Assembly: GCA_023417515.1 (NCBI GenBank)
Contig: JAEZFL010000120.1
Coordinates: forward strand, 1 to 38,183
DNA: 38,183 nt
Source: Pseudomonadota bacterium
GTDB lineage: Bacteria; Pseudomonadota; Alphaproteobacteria; Sphingomonadales; Sphingomonadaceae
Direction: 5' to 3'
In this document: piece by piece, positions 22,391 to 30,245 of the stretch
Layout of the letters: each line of letters opens with the position of its first letter
Numbering within the stretch: the stretch's first letter is position 1
The notes under the pieces: model-generated
Told to the model about the DNA's origin: nothing
The model's input: only the letters and a program-made list of their open reading frames with translations
Databases searched by the model: none
Made by a program: the position numbers and the translations under genes

Positions 22391-23326
22391 TCACGTCAGC
22401 TTGATCTCGCGCAGGCGCTGCTGGAGAAAGTCGTGGGCGGTGATCGGCGGCTCGGGCTCGCCGTTGCCGAGGCAGCCGGGCAGCGGGTCGATCAGGTAAT
22501 CCGGCCGGAAATGGAGGAAGAAGGGCATCGAGTAGCGCGACACGCCGCGCCGCTCGGGTGCCGGATTAACCACGCGGTGCGAGGTCGATTTCAGCACGCG
22601 GTTGGTGAGGCGCTGGAGCATGTCGCCGACATTGACGACGAGCTCGCCCTCGCGCGGGGTGACCGGAAGCCACTGGCCGTCGCGGTCGAGCAGCTGGAGG
22701 CCGGCCTCCTCGGCGCCGAGCAGGAGCGTGATGGTGTTGATGTCCTCGTGCGCGCCGGCGCGGACATTGGGGCCGTCGCCGGGGACCGGCGGGTAATGGA
22801 GCAGGCGAAGCACCGAATTGCCGTCGCGCACGGTGTCGACGAAGAAATCGGGCGCGAGGCCGAGGTGGCGGGCGATCGCCTCGAGGATCCGCGCGCCGGC
22901 CTTATCGAAGGCGGCGAACAGCTCGAGGAAGGTCGAGCGGAAGCTTTCGACCTCTTCCGGCCAGACGTTGCGCGGCATCATCGGTTCGTAGGGATGGCCC
23001 TCGGGTAGCTCGCGGCCGACGTGCCAGAATTCCTTGAGGTCGTAGGCACTCGCGCCCTTGGCGGTCTCGATCCCGAACGGCGTGTAGCCGCGCGCGCCGC
23101 CGCCGCCGGGGATATGGTAGGCTCGCTTCACGTCCTCGGGCAGGGCGAAGAAGGCCTTCGCTTTCTCCTCGGCGCGGGCGATGAGGTCCGCCGGAATGCC
23201 GTGGTCGGCGACGACCGCGAAGCCGTAGCGTTCGAACGAGCCGCCGATCGCGGCGGCGAAGCCTTCGGGGTCCCGATCGGACTCGGTGAGGGAGACGGAA
23301 GCGATGGAATCGAGCGTGGTGGCCAT
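22391..23326 (-). CDS. 2-oxoglutarate/Fe(II)-dependent oxygenase, isopenicillin N synthase-like
   Basis: A 311-residue non-heme iron oxygenase. The N-terminal helper region is typical (GFAVVADHGIPADLI, about 35-49). The iron triad is His193 and Asp195 in AHEDINTITLL and His250 in STSHRVVNP. The 2-oxoglutarate-binding RxS motif is Arg264/Ser266 in SRYSMPFF. The set is complete, so the enzyme should be active, but the substrate is unknown. Proteins of this group include isopenicillin N synthase-like and small-molecule hydroxylases. ATG 23326 is chosen because the conserved part starts soon after. A TTG at 23356 is also in frame. No ribosome-binding site is obvious. It is divergent from the efflux gene with a 110-base gap, so an export-plus-modification pair is conceivable. 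Confidence 0.9.
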   Translation of the reverse strand: MATTLDSIASVSLTESDRDPEGFAAAIGGSFERYGFAVVADHGIPADLIARAEEKAKAFFALPEDVKRAYHIPGGGGARGYTPFGIETAKGASAYDLKEFWHVGRELPEGHPYEPMMPRNVWPEEVESFRSTFLELFAAFDKAGARILEAIARHLGLAPDFFVDTVRDGNSVLRLLHYPPVPGDGPNVRAGAHEDINTITLLLGAEEAGLQLLDRDGQWLPVTPREGELVVNVGDMLQRLTNRVLKSTSHRVVNPAPERRGVSRYSMPFFLHFRPDYLIDPLPGCLGNGEPEPPITAHDFLQQRLREIKLT

Positions 23327-23436
23327 GTCGCGTTCGTAGCGTAGAGCGTGCGCCAATGCGACTCCGGTGGAACCCGGAGGAGTCGCTTTTCGCCTCGTGG
23401 ATTGCGCCGACGCACCGCTCCCCGCAAAGGCGCGGC

Positions 23437-24606
23437 ATGACCGTGCATCCCCGCCCCTATCTGACTCTGGCCCTGGTCGTGACGGCGACCCTGCTCGGCC
23501 TGATGGGCACCGACCTGGTGCTTCCGGCGGTACCCTCGCTGCCCGAGACTCTGGGCGGCGATGCGGCGGCGGCTCAGCTGGTGCTCGCGGCCTATGTCGG
23601 CGGGACCAGCATCGGCCTGCTCGCTTTCGGGGCGCTTGGCGACCGCGTCGCGACGCGCAGCCTGTTCGTCGCGTCGCTGCTGCTGACGGGCATCGTCTCG
23701 TTCGCCTGCGCCTGGGCGCCGAGCATCGGGTGGCTGATCGTGCTTCGCGCCGTGCAGGGCGCGGTCGCCTCCGGCCCGGCGGTGTTCGCTCCGGCCATCG
23801 CCCGGGCGATGTTCGACGAGGCGCGCGCCGTGCGGGCGATCGGCGCGCTGGGAAGCATCGAGTCGCTCGCCCCTGCCCTCGCCCCGATCCTCGGCGTGTG
23901 GCTGCTCGCGCTCGGTGGCTGGCAATTGTCGTTCGAGCTGATCGGCGCGGTCGCTCTGGCGCTCGCCGCGGTCAACCTGGCGCTGCCGCTCATCCCGCAG
24001 ACCAGCCGGCGCATGGCGGGCCGCTACGCGCTGCTGCTCAGGGACAAGGTTTTCCTGCGCTACGCCTTGAGCCAGGCCTTCGTGCTCGGCGGCCTGCTCG
24101 TCTTCGTGTTCGGAGCGCCGGCGGTGATGGTGCGCAGCTTCGGCGGGAGCATCGCCGACTTCATCGTCATGCAGGTGAGCGGAATCGCCAGCTTCATCCT
24201 GTGCGCCAATGTCGCCGGCGGGTTGGCGGCGCGGTTCGGCGCCGAGCGGATGATCGGCATCGGCACCGCGATGGCCGCGGCGGGCGCGGCGGCGATGCTG
24301 CTCTACGGTCTGGCCGGCGGCGCGAGCACCTGGGTCATCACCGCACTGTTCGTGCCGATCAACAGCGGCCTCGGCCTGCGCGGCCCGCCCGGCTTCTACC
24401 GCGCCGTGGTGGCGAGCCACGGCGACGACGCCCGCGGAAGCGCCCTCGTCATCCTGTTCATCATGGCCGCCACCGCCCTCGGCACCGCGGCCGTGGCCCC
24501 GTTCATCGAGCAGGGCTTGGCGCCGCTCGCCGCCGCCGCCTTCGCGCTGGAGCTGGCGGCATTGGCCTGCCTGCTGTTCCTGCCGAGATTGCGGGAGGCA
24601 CCCTGA
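23437..24606 (+). CDS. MFS transporter, Bcr/CflA drug-efflux subfamily
   Basis: A 389-residue inner-membrane transporter with about twelve membrane helices. The N-terminus TLLGLMGTDLVLPAVPSLPETLGG is the hallmark of the Bcr/CflA branch, and the loop after helix 2 (FGALGDRVATRSLF) is the MFS motif A. Members export drugs such as bicyclomycin, chloramphenicol or sulfonamides, or export metabolites such as cysteine, by proton antiport. The actual substrate cannot be read from the sequence. ATG 23437 begins the family-conserved part. The frame is open upstream to 23356 but that is not conserved. The stop (24604-24606) directly abuts the stop of the convergent PagL-like gene, with no terminator between them. 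Confidence 0.92.
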   Translation: MTVHPRPYLTLALVVTATLLGLMGTDLVLPAVPSLPETLGGDAAAAQLVLAAYVGGTSIGLLAFGALGDRVATRSLFVASLLLTGIVSFACAWAPSIGWLIVLRAVQGAVASGPAVFAPAIARAMFDEARAVRAIGALGSIESLAPALAPILGVWLLALGGWQLSFELIGAVALALAAVNLALPLIPQTSRRMAGRYALLLRDKVFLRYALSQAFVLGGLLVFVFGAPAVMVRSFGGSIADFIVMQVSGIASFILCANVAGGLAARFGAERMIGIGTAMAAAGAAAMLLYGLAGGASTWVITALFVPINSGLGLRGPPGFYRAVVASHGDDARGSALVILFIMAATALGTAAVAPFIEQGLAPLAAAAFALELAALACLLFLPRLREAP

Positions 24607-25131
24607 TCAGGGCAGGCGGTAGCTCAGCCGCAGGCCAACGCTATCCATGCCGGGATTCTGCCGGCTGAGCAGCTGCGCGTTGCTGATGTGGACCCAGCTC
24701 GCCTCGATCGCGACACGCTCGCTGATCTGGTAGCCGACGCCGAGTTCGGGCTCGAACAGCACGCGCGAGCCGAGGTCGGTCCTCAGGCCGTCGGCCACAC
24801 CATCGCTGCGCCGCGTATGGACGGCGAGCCCGACGCCCGGGCGGACGAACAGCCGGCCGCCGATCTTCCAGCTGATCCCGGCGGCCGCGAAATGGGTGTC
24901 GCCCGCGCTGTGGATCGAGCCGAACAGGTAGGGTGAGGGTGCGCCGATGAGGCTCAAGGCGCGAATGCGCTCGCCCCGCCAGCCGAGCTGGAAGTCGACT
25001 CCGTCCTCACGCCCGCCAAGAGTCAACGGGGAGTCGATATCGTGAGCGAGGACGCCGCCGAACAGCTCGGATGCGTGTGCCGGACCGCCTGCCAGCGTTG
25101 CCATCGCGGCAAGGACGAAAACACCACGCAT
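24607..25131 (-). CDS. Lipid A 3-O-deacylase PagL-like (acyloxyacyl hydrolase) outer-membrane protein
   Basis: A 174-residue protein with a signal peptide (ending GGPAHA, residue 20) and eight or so amphipathic strands. The C-terminal half carries the PagL signature: WVHISNAQLLSRQNPGMDSVGL with His148, Ser150 and Asn151. PagL uses a His-Ser-Glu triad. The Glu position corresponds here to Asp163, one residue further on, as in other family members with NPGMD. PagL enzymes remove the 3-position acyl chain of lipid A at the outer membrane. The final residues (LRLSYRLP) fit a barrel end. The ribosome-binding site GAGGAGAG precedes ATG 25131. Function is inferred from the motif. Many sphingomonads have sphingolipid in place of lipopolysaccharide, so the natural substrate is open. 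Confidence 0.8.
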   Translation of the reverse strand: MRGVFVLAAMATLAGGPAHASELFGGVLAHDIDSPLTLGGREDGVDFQLGWRGERIRALSLIGAPSPYLFGSIHSAGDTHFAAAGISWKIGGRLFVRPGVGLAVHTRRSDGVADGLRTDLGSRVLFEPELGVGYQISERVAIEASWVHISNAQLLSRQNPGMDSVGLRLSYRLP

Positions 25132-25188
25132 TTCTCTCTCCTCACCGGGCCGAAGCGTCCGTCGACCGCTTGAGCTGGCGACAAGGGG

Positions 25189-26568
25189 CTAGGCGGGGAG
25201 CAGCAACCCCGCCAGCGCGGCGCTCATCAAGTTGGCGAGGCTGCCGGCGATCAACGCCTTGATTCCAAGCCTGGCGATCACCGGGCGCTGGTTGGGGGCG
25301 AGGCCGCCGGTCACCGCGAGCTGGATGGCGATCGAGCTGAAATTGGCGAAGCCGCACAGAGCGAAGGTGACGATCGCCCGGCTTCGCTCGCTGATCTGGC
25401 CGGGCTCCAGGGCGCCGAGGTCGATGAAGGCGACGAACTCGTTGAGCACGACCTTGGTGCCGAACAGGCCGCCGGCGGCGCCCGCCTCGTTCCACGGGAT
25501 TCCGACCAGGAACATGATCGGCTGGAAGATCGCGCCGACGATCTGCTGGAAGCTCAGCTCGGGATAACCGAACCAGCCGCCGATGCCGCCGAGCAGGCCG
25601 TTGGCGAGCGCGACCAGGGCGACGAAGGCGAGGACCATCGCTCCGACCATCACCGCGAGGCGGACGCCGACCTGGGCGCCCTGGGCCGCGGCCATGATGA
25701 CGTTGGCGGGCCGCTCCCCTTCCTCGAAGGTCTCGGCGAGCTCGACCTTCTCCTCGGCCGCGTCGCCCTCGGCCGCGGCGCCGTCGCCGCCGGCGAGCGG
25801 AAGCTCCTCCTGCCTGGCCGGCTCGTCGGGCATGATGATCTTGGCCATCAGGATCCCGCCCGGCGCCGACATGAAGGCGGCGGCGAGCAGATAGGGCAAA
25901 GCGGCCGGTCCGAGCAGGCTCGCATAGGCGGCGAGGATGGTGCCGGCGACTCCGGCCATGCCGACGGTCATCAGCGTGAACAGCTGCGCCGGAGTCAGCG
26001 CCGACAGATAGGGGCGGACGACGAGCGGCGATTCGCTCTGGCCGACGAAGATGTTGGCGGCCGAGCCCAGGGCCTCGACTCGGCCGATTCCGGTCACCCA
26101 GCCGATCGCTCCGCCGATCCAGCGCACGATGCGCTGCATGATTCCGAGATAATAGAGGATCGCCACCAGCGAGGCGAAGAAGATGATGACGGGCAAAGCG
26201 GCGATCGCGAAGGCGTGAGCGGGGTTGGTGCAGGCAAAGTCGGCCGCAGCCGCGACGTCCGCCGCCGGGATCGGACGCACTCCGCCGTCGGGAACGCCGA
26301 TCAGGCAGCCGTTGCGGGCAAGGTCGCCGAACAGGAATTCGGTGCCCTTGCCGGCATAGCCCAGGAGGTTGGACACGCCGCGCGACATGCCTTCGATCGC
26401 GGCGCGGCCCCAGCTCGTATAGAGGACCAGCACGGCGATGCCCGCCTGAAGCGCGAAGGCGGCGGCGACCACCCGCGGCCGGATGGCGCGGCGGTTGCTG
26501 GACAGCAGGAAGGCGATGGCGAGAATGGCGAGGATGCCGGCAAGGCCGATCAACGGATGCGTGCTCAG
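25189..26568 (-). CDS. Concentrative nucleoside transporter, CNT (NupC) family, probable CTG start
   Basis: A 459-residue inner-membrane transporter of the CNT family, which takes up nucleosides with protons or sodium. About 9-10 membrane helices are visible. Family motifs include NIFVGQSESPLVVRPYL (about 175-191), MSAPGGILMAKII and, near the C-terminus, GTKVVLNEFVAF and ALCGFANFSSIAIQLA, which form the nucleoside and cation sites. A charged loop of about 45 residues in the middle (PDEPARQEELPLAGG onward) is an insertion common in alphaproteobacterial members. No ATG, GTG or TTG sits where the family starts. AGGAAGG at 26577-26583 is eight bases before a CTG at 26568, so CTG is the likely start. 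The open frame to 26796 runs through a repeat element and is rejected. Confidence 0.9.
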   Translation of the reverse strand: MSTHPLIGLAGILAILAIAFLLSSNRRAIRPRVVAAAFALQAGIAVLVLYTSWGRAAIEGMSRGVSNLLGYAGKGTEFLFGDLARNGCLIGVPDGGVRPIPAADVAAAADFACTNPAHAFAIAALPVIIFFASLVAILYYLGIMQRIVRWIGGAIGWVTGIGRVEALGSAANIFVGQSESPLVVRPYLSALTPAQLFTLMTVGMAGVAGTILAAYASLLGPAALPYLLAAAFMSAPGGILMAKIIMPDEPARQEELPLAGGDGAAAEGDAAEEKVELAETFEEGERPANVIMAAAQGAQVGVRLAVMVGAMVLAFVALVALANGLLGGIGGWFGYPELSFQQIVGAIFQPIMFLVGIPWNEAGAAGGLFGTKVVLNEFVAFIDLGALEPGQISERSRAIVTFALCGFANFSSIAIQLAVTGGLAPNQRPVIARLGIKALIAGSLANLMSAALAGLLLPA

Positions 26569-26576
26569 GGTGGGTG

Positions 26577-26583
26577 CCTTCCT
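26577..26583 (-). promoter_or_regulatory. Ribosome-binding site that decides the CTG start
   Basis: On the minus strand AGGAAGG is followed by eight bases and CTG. It is the only good site near the conserved N-terminus of the CNT transporter. The only near alternative is a TTG five codons inside (in CCG TTG ATC), which would be too far from this site. Confidence 0.5.
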
Positions 26584-26673
26584 GGCTGTAAGCGAGCGCG
26601 GCTGCGCGGGACGGCGCGGAGATTGGCGCGGGTCCGCCGCGATGGCAAGCGGGAGGTGCTTGCCTCCAACGCG

Positions 26674-26760
26674 GGTCATGCCGGACTTGATCCGGCATCC
26701 ATCTTTCTCCCCGATCCAGTAGGAGACAGAAGGTGGACCCCGGATCAGGTCCGGGGTGAC
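26674..26760. repeat. Bipartite palindromic repeat element, 87 bp
   Basis: Two 27-base arms, each an imperfect hairpin around CCGGA..TCCGG, are inverted copies of each other (22 of 27 matches) and flank a 33-base core. The unit begins GTCATGCCGGACTTGATCC and ends with GGTCCGGGGTGAC. A near-identical unit lies at 29568-29655, and a diverged unit of the same size is inside the E2 gene at 37921-38006. Both intergenic copies are followed by GGTCTG. It sits between divergent transporter genes. Confidence 0.85.
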
Positions 26761-26825
26761 GGTCTGTGGCCTGCCGGCCACGCAAGCCCTTGCCACCGTG
26801 GCTTCGCTGCCCCTAGTCAGGGACG

Positions 26826-27482
26826 ATGGAAACCGAGACCAACGCCGGCACCGCGCCGGGCATCTCCCGCTCCCTGTTCGCCTTCTCCGTCTTCTACGGC
26901 GGAATGGTGTGCATCGCCGGGGTGCTCGGCAACAAGCAGGTCGCGCTCGGGCCGCTCGCGGTCGAGGCGGGGATCTTCGCCTTCCTGCTGCTCGTCGTGG
27001 TGTCGAGCACGGTCGCCGAGCTTCACGGCCGGGCGACCGCCAACCGGCTCGTGCTGCTCGGCTTCATTCCGCTGCTCGCCTCGCTCGCGCTGACCCTGCT
27101 GGTGCTTGCCATCCCCGCCGCGGAAAAGATGGACCCGCAATATCTCGGCGCGTTCGAGACGATCATGACGGGTACCCCGCGTATCTGGGTCGGCGGGATC
27201 ATCGCCTACGGCGTGTCGACTTTGCTCAACGTCACCATCTTCAGCAAGCTGAAGCGCGAGGGCGGCAAATTGCTGTGGCTCCGCGCGGGAATCGCCGGCG
27301 TGCTCAGCCAGATCGTCGACACTTTGATCTTCATCACCATCGCTTTTTACGGCGTGTTTCCGATCGGCGACCTGCTGGTCGGCCAGATGCTCGCCAAGGT
27401 GGTGCTGTCGTCGGTCGCGGTGCCGCCGCTGATCGTGCTCGCGGTGAAGCTGGGGCGGTCGCTGGACAGCAGGCCTGCGTGA
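26826..27482 (+). CDS. yhhQ: Queuosine precursor transporter, YhhQ/VUT family
   Basis: A 218-residue membrane protein of the YhhQ (DUF165/VUT) family, which imports the queuosine precursors preQ0 or preQ1 for tRNA modification. It has about six membrane helices. Family features are VAELHGRATANR (about 63-74), IIAYGVSTLLNVTIFSKLK (about 124-142) and LSQIVDTLIFITIAFYGVFP (about 160-179), the last being the most conserved stretch. The start is ATG 26826, with AGGGA close before it. The 65 bases between the repeat element and the start hold small GTGGC/GCCAC hairpins but no recognisable preQ1 riboswitch. It is divergent from the CNT transporter. Confidence 0.9.
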   Translation: METETNAGTAPGISRSLFAFSVFYGGMVCIAGVLGNKQVALGPLAVEAGIFAFLLLVVVSSTVAELHGRATANRLVLLGFIPLLASLALTLLVLAIPAAEKMDPQYLGAFETIMTGTPRIWVGGIIAYGVSTLLNVTIFSKLKREGGKLLWLRAGIAGVLSQIVDTLIFITIAFYGVFPIGDLLVGQMLAKVVLSSVAVPPLIVLAVKLGRSLDSRPA

Positions 27483-27509
27483 TCCTCACCCCTCCCCTCC
27501 TCTGAAGAG

Positions 27510-27529
27510 TAGGGGCTAAGCAGCCCCTA
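27510..27529. terminator. Hairpin between convergent yhhQ and cupin genes
   Basis: TAGGGGCT (27510-27517) pairs perfectly with AGCCCCTA (27522-27529) across an AAGC loop. The right arm contains the stop codon of the minus-strand cupin gene. No T run follows on either strand, so it is more a 3'-end stabiliser or weak terminator than a classical one. Confidence 0.4.
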
Positions 27530-27928
27530 TTCCGTGGTTTCGCCGTCCCATTCGTCCTTGTCGTGGTCGCGGTCGGCCTGCGCCTTGTCCTTGTGGACCA
27601 CGCCGTCGCGATGCTCGGGCGGGCTGTAGATCGTGTAGAGCTTCAGCGGCACGTCGCCGTCGTTCACCACGTTGTGGCGAGCGCCGGCGGGGACGATCAC
27701 GACGAAATCGTCCTCGACCCTGTTGGCCTTGCCGTCGATGTGGATGGTGCCGCGGCCTTCCTCGATGCGGAAGAACTGGTCGCCGTCCTCGTGCACTTCC
27801 TCGCCGATGTCGCAGCCCGGCGGGAGGGTCATCAGCACCAATTGCATATGCTTGCCGGTGTAGAGCACGCGCCGGAAATCCTCGTTCTCCAGCGTGCGCG
27901 CCTCGATATCGTCGACATAGCCTTTCAT
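27527..27928 (-). CDS. Single-domain cupin protein
   Basis: A 133-residue small cupin. Motif 1 is GEEVHEDGDQFFRIEEGRG (about residues 42-60), with the metal-binding His, Asp and Glu positions. Motif 2 is PAGARHNVVNDGDVPLKLY (about 80-98), with the second His. The segment YTIYSPPEHRDGVVHKDKAQAD is the typical ending of a group of bacterial mannose-6-phosphate-isomerase-like cupins. The last 20 residues are very acidic and charged. The reaction is unknown. The group is often found as an isolated gene. The start has GGAGGAG nine bases before ATG 27928. Confidence 0.88.
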   Translation of the reverse strand: MKGYVDDIEARTLENEDFRRVLYTGKHMQLVLMTLPPGCDIGEEVHEDGDQFFRIEEGRGTIHIDGKANRVEDDFVVIVPAGARHNVVNDGDVPLKLYTIYSPPEHRDGVVHKDKAQADRDHDKDEWDGETTE

Positions 27929-27989
27929 TGGTCCGCTCCTCCGTCCGTCAGTAGATCAATGCAGCGCCGTGGTGAGGGGTTCCAGCGGG

Positions 27990-28235
27990 CTAGTTGCCGT
28001 TCTGCGCCCCGGGCACGGCCGGCGGCGGCGCGGCGAGGTTGGCGTCGCTCAGATTCGCCGCGGCGTCGTCCTCGGCCTCGGGGATCGGCGACAGCTCGTC
28101 GCCGCCGATCGCGCTGTTGAGGTCGCCGGTCACCGACGCGTTCGGAGCGGCGGTGTTGCTGATATTGGTCTGCGCGTCGCCGCAGGCGGCAAGGGCGAGG
28201 GCGCCGAGCGCGGCGGCGAGGATGCGGGTCGTCAT
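27990..28235 (-). CDS. Small lipoprotein of unknown function
   Basis: An 81-residue protein with a lipobox: MTTRILAAALGALALAACGD, with the acylated Cys at residue 18. Asp at position +2 is the residue that retains lipoproteins in the inner membrane in enteric bacteria, but that rule is uncertain in alphaproteobacteria. The mature part is short, rich in Ala, Asn, Pro and acidic residues and looks disordered. I know no function. It starts nine bases after the amidohydrolase stop in the same direction, so it is probably co-transcribed. Confidence 0.65.
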   Translation of the reverse strand: MTTRILAAALGALALAACGDAQTNISNTAAPNASVTGDLNSAIGGDELSPIPEAEDDAAANLSDANLAAPPPAVPGAQNGN

Positions 28236-28244
28236 GGCCCGCTC

Positions 28245-29552
28245 TTACCGCGCCGCCGCCGCCGCGTCACGCCGGTCGCTGACCAGCGCTCCGCCCTTGA
28301 TCACGATCGGGACGGATTCGAGCAGCCGCACGTCGGCGAGCGGGTCGCCGGCGACCGCGATCATGTCGCCGTAGCGGCCGACCGCGATCGCTCCGACGTC
28401 GTTCGTCCGGCCGAGCGCCTCGGCGGCGTTGCGGGTCGCCGCCTGGATCGCCTCGAGCGGGGTCATCCCATATTCGACCATGTAGCGGAACTGGCCCGCA
28501 GCCGTGCCGTGCGGCATCACCCCGGCGTCCGAGCCGAACGCCAGGCGCACTCCGGCGCGGTGGGCGGCGCGGAAATTGTCGCGCTGGATCTGGGCGATCT
28601 CGCGGTCCTTGCGGAGGTTGTCCTCACCGATTCCGCAACGGGCGGCGCAGGCCTGGGTGAAGTCGGTGTTGAAGATGTCCATGACGAACCAGGTGCCGCG
28701 CTCGCGGGCGAGGCGGATGCCCTCGGCGTCGACCAGGCTGGCATGCTCGATCGTGTCGACGCCGGCGCGGATCGCGGCCCTGATGCCGTTGGCGCCATGG
28801 GCATGGGCGGCGACCCGAAGGCCCCATTGATGCGCCTCCTCGACGATCGCGCGCATTTCCTCCTCGGACAGCTGCTGCTGGCCCGGCTCGGTGTTGCGCG
28901 AGAACACGCCGCCGGTGGCGCAGATCTTGATGACCTGGGCGCCGTTGCGGCGTTGCTCGCGGACGCGGTTCCGCAATTCCTGCGGGCCGTTGCCGATGCC
29001 GGGATTAGTCGCGTTGAAGCGCGGCGGCAGATAGGTCTCGTCGCAATGACCGCCGGTCGCTCCGAGCGAATAGGCCGCGGGGACGATGCGCGGGCCCGGG
29101 ATTCGGCCCTCGTCGATCGCCTGCATGTAGGCGACGTCGCTGTAGTTCTCCGAGCCGACGTTGCGGACGGTGGTGAAGCCGGCCTCAAGCATGTCCTGCG
29201 CGTGGCGGACGCCGATCACCGCCTCGAACAGGTCGGTGAATTCCAGCGCTTCGTAGGGACCGTAGAAGGGGCTCGAATCGAGATGGACGTGCATGTCGAC
29301 AAGGCCGGGAAGCAGGGTCATGCCCGGCAGGTCGATTCGCCGAGCGCCCGCGGGGATGTTCGGGCGCCCACCGTTCCGGCCGACCACGCTTACGATCCGC
29401 CCGTCGGTGACGACGATCACCGGCTCGGCCAGGTAGCGCCCGGTCAGGACGTCGAGCATCCGGTCCGCGGTCACCACCACTGTTTCCGCGCGGGCGCTCA
29501 GCGGCAGGAAGAGGAGCAGCAGGGCTGCTGCCGCGCGAATGAAGTTGCTCAA
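28245..29552 (-). CDS. Secreted amidohydrolase (imidazolonepropionase/Xaa-Pro dipeptidase-like)
   Basis: A 435-residue metal-dependent hydrolase of the amidohydrolase superfamily with a signal peptide (MSNFIRAAAALLLLFLPLSARA). Metal ligands are His88 and His90 in DMHVHLD, Lys209 in QVIKICATGG (the position that is carboxylated in binuclear members), His250 in AAHAHGANG, His270 in TIEHASL and Asp342 in FGSDAGVMPHG. The whole set is intact. Secreted relatives cleave dipeptides with proline or arylamide bonds. The exact substrate is unknown. The start is TTG 29552, chosen because AAGGGGG (29560-29566) lies seven bases before it and the signal peptide starts there. The longer open frame runs through a repeat element and is rejected. 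The small lipoprotein gene follows. Confidence 0.92.
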   Translation of the reverse strand: MSNFIRAAAALLLLFLPLSARAETVVVTADRMLDVLTGRYLAEPVIVVTDGRIVSVVGRNGGRPNIPAGARRIDLPGMTLLPGLVDMHVHLDSSPFYGPYEALEFTDLFEAVIGVRHAQDMLEAGFTTVRNVGSENYSDVAYMQAIDEGRIPGPRIVPAAYSLGATGGHCDETYLPPRFNATNPGIGNGPQELRNRVREQRRNGAQVIKICATGGVFSRNTEPGQQQLSEEEMRAIVEEAHQWGLRVAAHAHGANGIRAAIRAGVDTIEHASLVDAEGIRLARERGTWFVMDIFNTDFTQACAARCGIGEDNLRKDREIAQIQRDNFRAAHRAGVRLAFGSDAGVMPHGTAAGQFRYMVEYGMTPLEAIQAATRNAAEALGRTNDVGAIAVGRYGDMIAVAGDPLADVRLLESVPIVIKGGALVSDRRDAAAAAR

Positions 29553-29567
29553 GACCTTGCCCCCTTC

Positions 29568-29655
29568 GTCATGCCGGACTTGATCCGGCATCCACCTTCT
29601 TAGCGAGGCCTGCGGCAAGAAGGAAAGGTGGACCCCGGATCGAGTCCGGGATGAC
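29568..29655. repeat. Bipartite palindromic repeat element, 88 bp
   Basis: Second copy of the element at 26674-26760, with the same arms (start GTCATGCCGGACTTGATCC, end AGTCCGGGATGAC) and a different core. It fills nearly the whole gap between the DUF2147 gene and the amidohydrolase gene. It ends one base before the amidohydrolase ribosome-binding site, so it lies in that gene's leader if the two are co-transcribed. Confidence 0.85.
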
Positions 29656-29662
29656 GGTCTGG

Positions 29663-30082
29663 CTACGAAACCCGCACCCAGGTCTGCGACTTGCACAGGA
29701 AGCGGCCGATCAGGCAGCCGCGGGCGACCACCGAATTGGGGCCGGACAGGCGCAAGGTGCCGGAGAAGGTGCGGCCCATGTCGGGAACGAACACGCGGCC
29801 GCCCCAATAGCCTTCGCTCTCGTGGCGGAACTCGCGGAACAGCTGGGTGCCGAGCAGGTTGGCCGTGCCCGCCTCGCGCGCCGCGGCGATCGCCTGCGGG
29901 CTCGCCCAGGCGACGGTTCCGCAGACATTGGCGCCGCACGGCTGGATGCGGACATGGACGGTGTTCTTGGGATTGCGCCACACGCCGGTCAGCGCCTGCG
30001 TGTCGCGGCCCTGCGCGGTCGCCGCGGCCCCCGACACGACGAAGAAGGCCGCCGCAACGGCGGCCAGGATGAATCGACGCAT
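29663..30082 (-). CDS. DUF2147 family secreted protein
   Basis: A 139-residue secreted protein with a signal peptide (ending AAATAQ, residue 24). The mature part begins LTGVWRNPKNTVHVRIQPCG and continues NVCGTVAWAS, the typical DUF2147 opening: a Trp, then a strand, then a cysteine pair. It ends with the family's GRTFSGTLRLSGPNSVVARGC and a LCKSQTWVRV terminal strand. Members are lipocalin-like single-domain periplasmic proteins of unknown role. Cys residues at PCGANVCG and GCLIGRFLC may form disulfides. The start is ATG 30082, with GGGAG six bases upstream. The frame is open to 30154 but the signal peptide sets the start. The 163 bases to the next gene show nothing. Confidence 0.85.
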   Translation of the reverse strand: MRRFILAAVAAAFFVVSGAAATAQGRDTQALTGVWRNPKNTVHVRIQPCGANVCGTVAWASPQAIAAAREAGTANLLGTQLFREFRHESEGYWGGRVFVPDMGRTFSGTLRLSGPNSVVARGCLIGRFLCKSQTWVRVS

Positions 30083-30245
30083 TACAAACTCCCACAGGCC
30101 CGTCCCGCAGGAATCCGGGCCGCAGCGATCTGGGCACGGACGCCGGGGCGTCAACGGCCGGACTTCAACGACTACAGGCGCTTAGGCACGACATGCGGCG
30201 CAATTGCGGCGATCTTTCGCCGCCGCCATGGCCGTTCCCGCCCGT

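Noticed and set aside
26569..26796. N-terminal extension of the CNT transporter
   Set aside because: It would translate the repeat element and add a polar region before the first membrane helix, unlike the family.
26761..26825. preQ1 riboswitch before yhhQ
   Set aside because: Small GTGGC/GCCAC hairpins are present, but no preQ1 aptamer pattern (short stem with A-rich tail pairing) is visible.
29553..30137. N-terminal extension of the amidohydrolase
   Set aside because: It runs through the repeat element and the DUF2147 gene in another frame; the signal peptide starts at the TTG at 29552.
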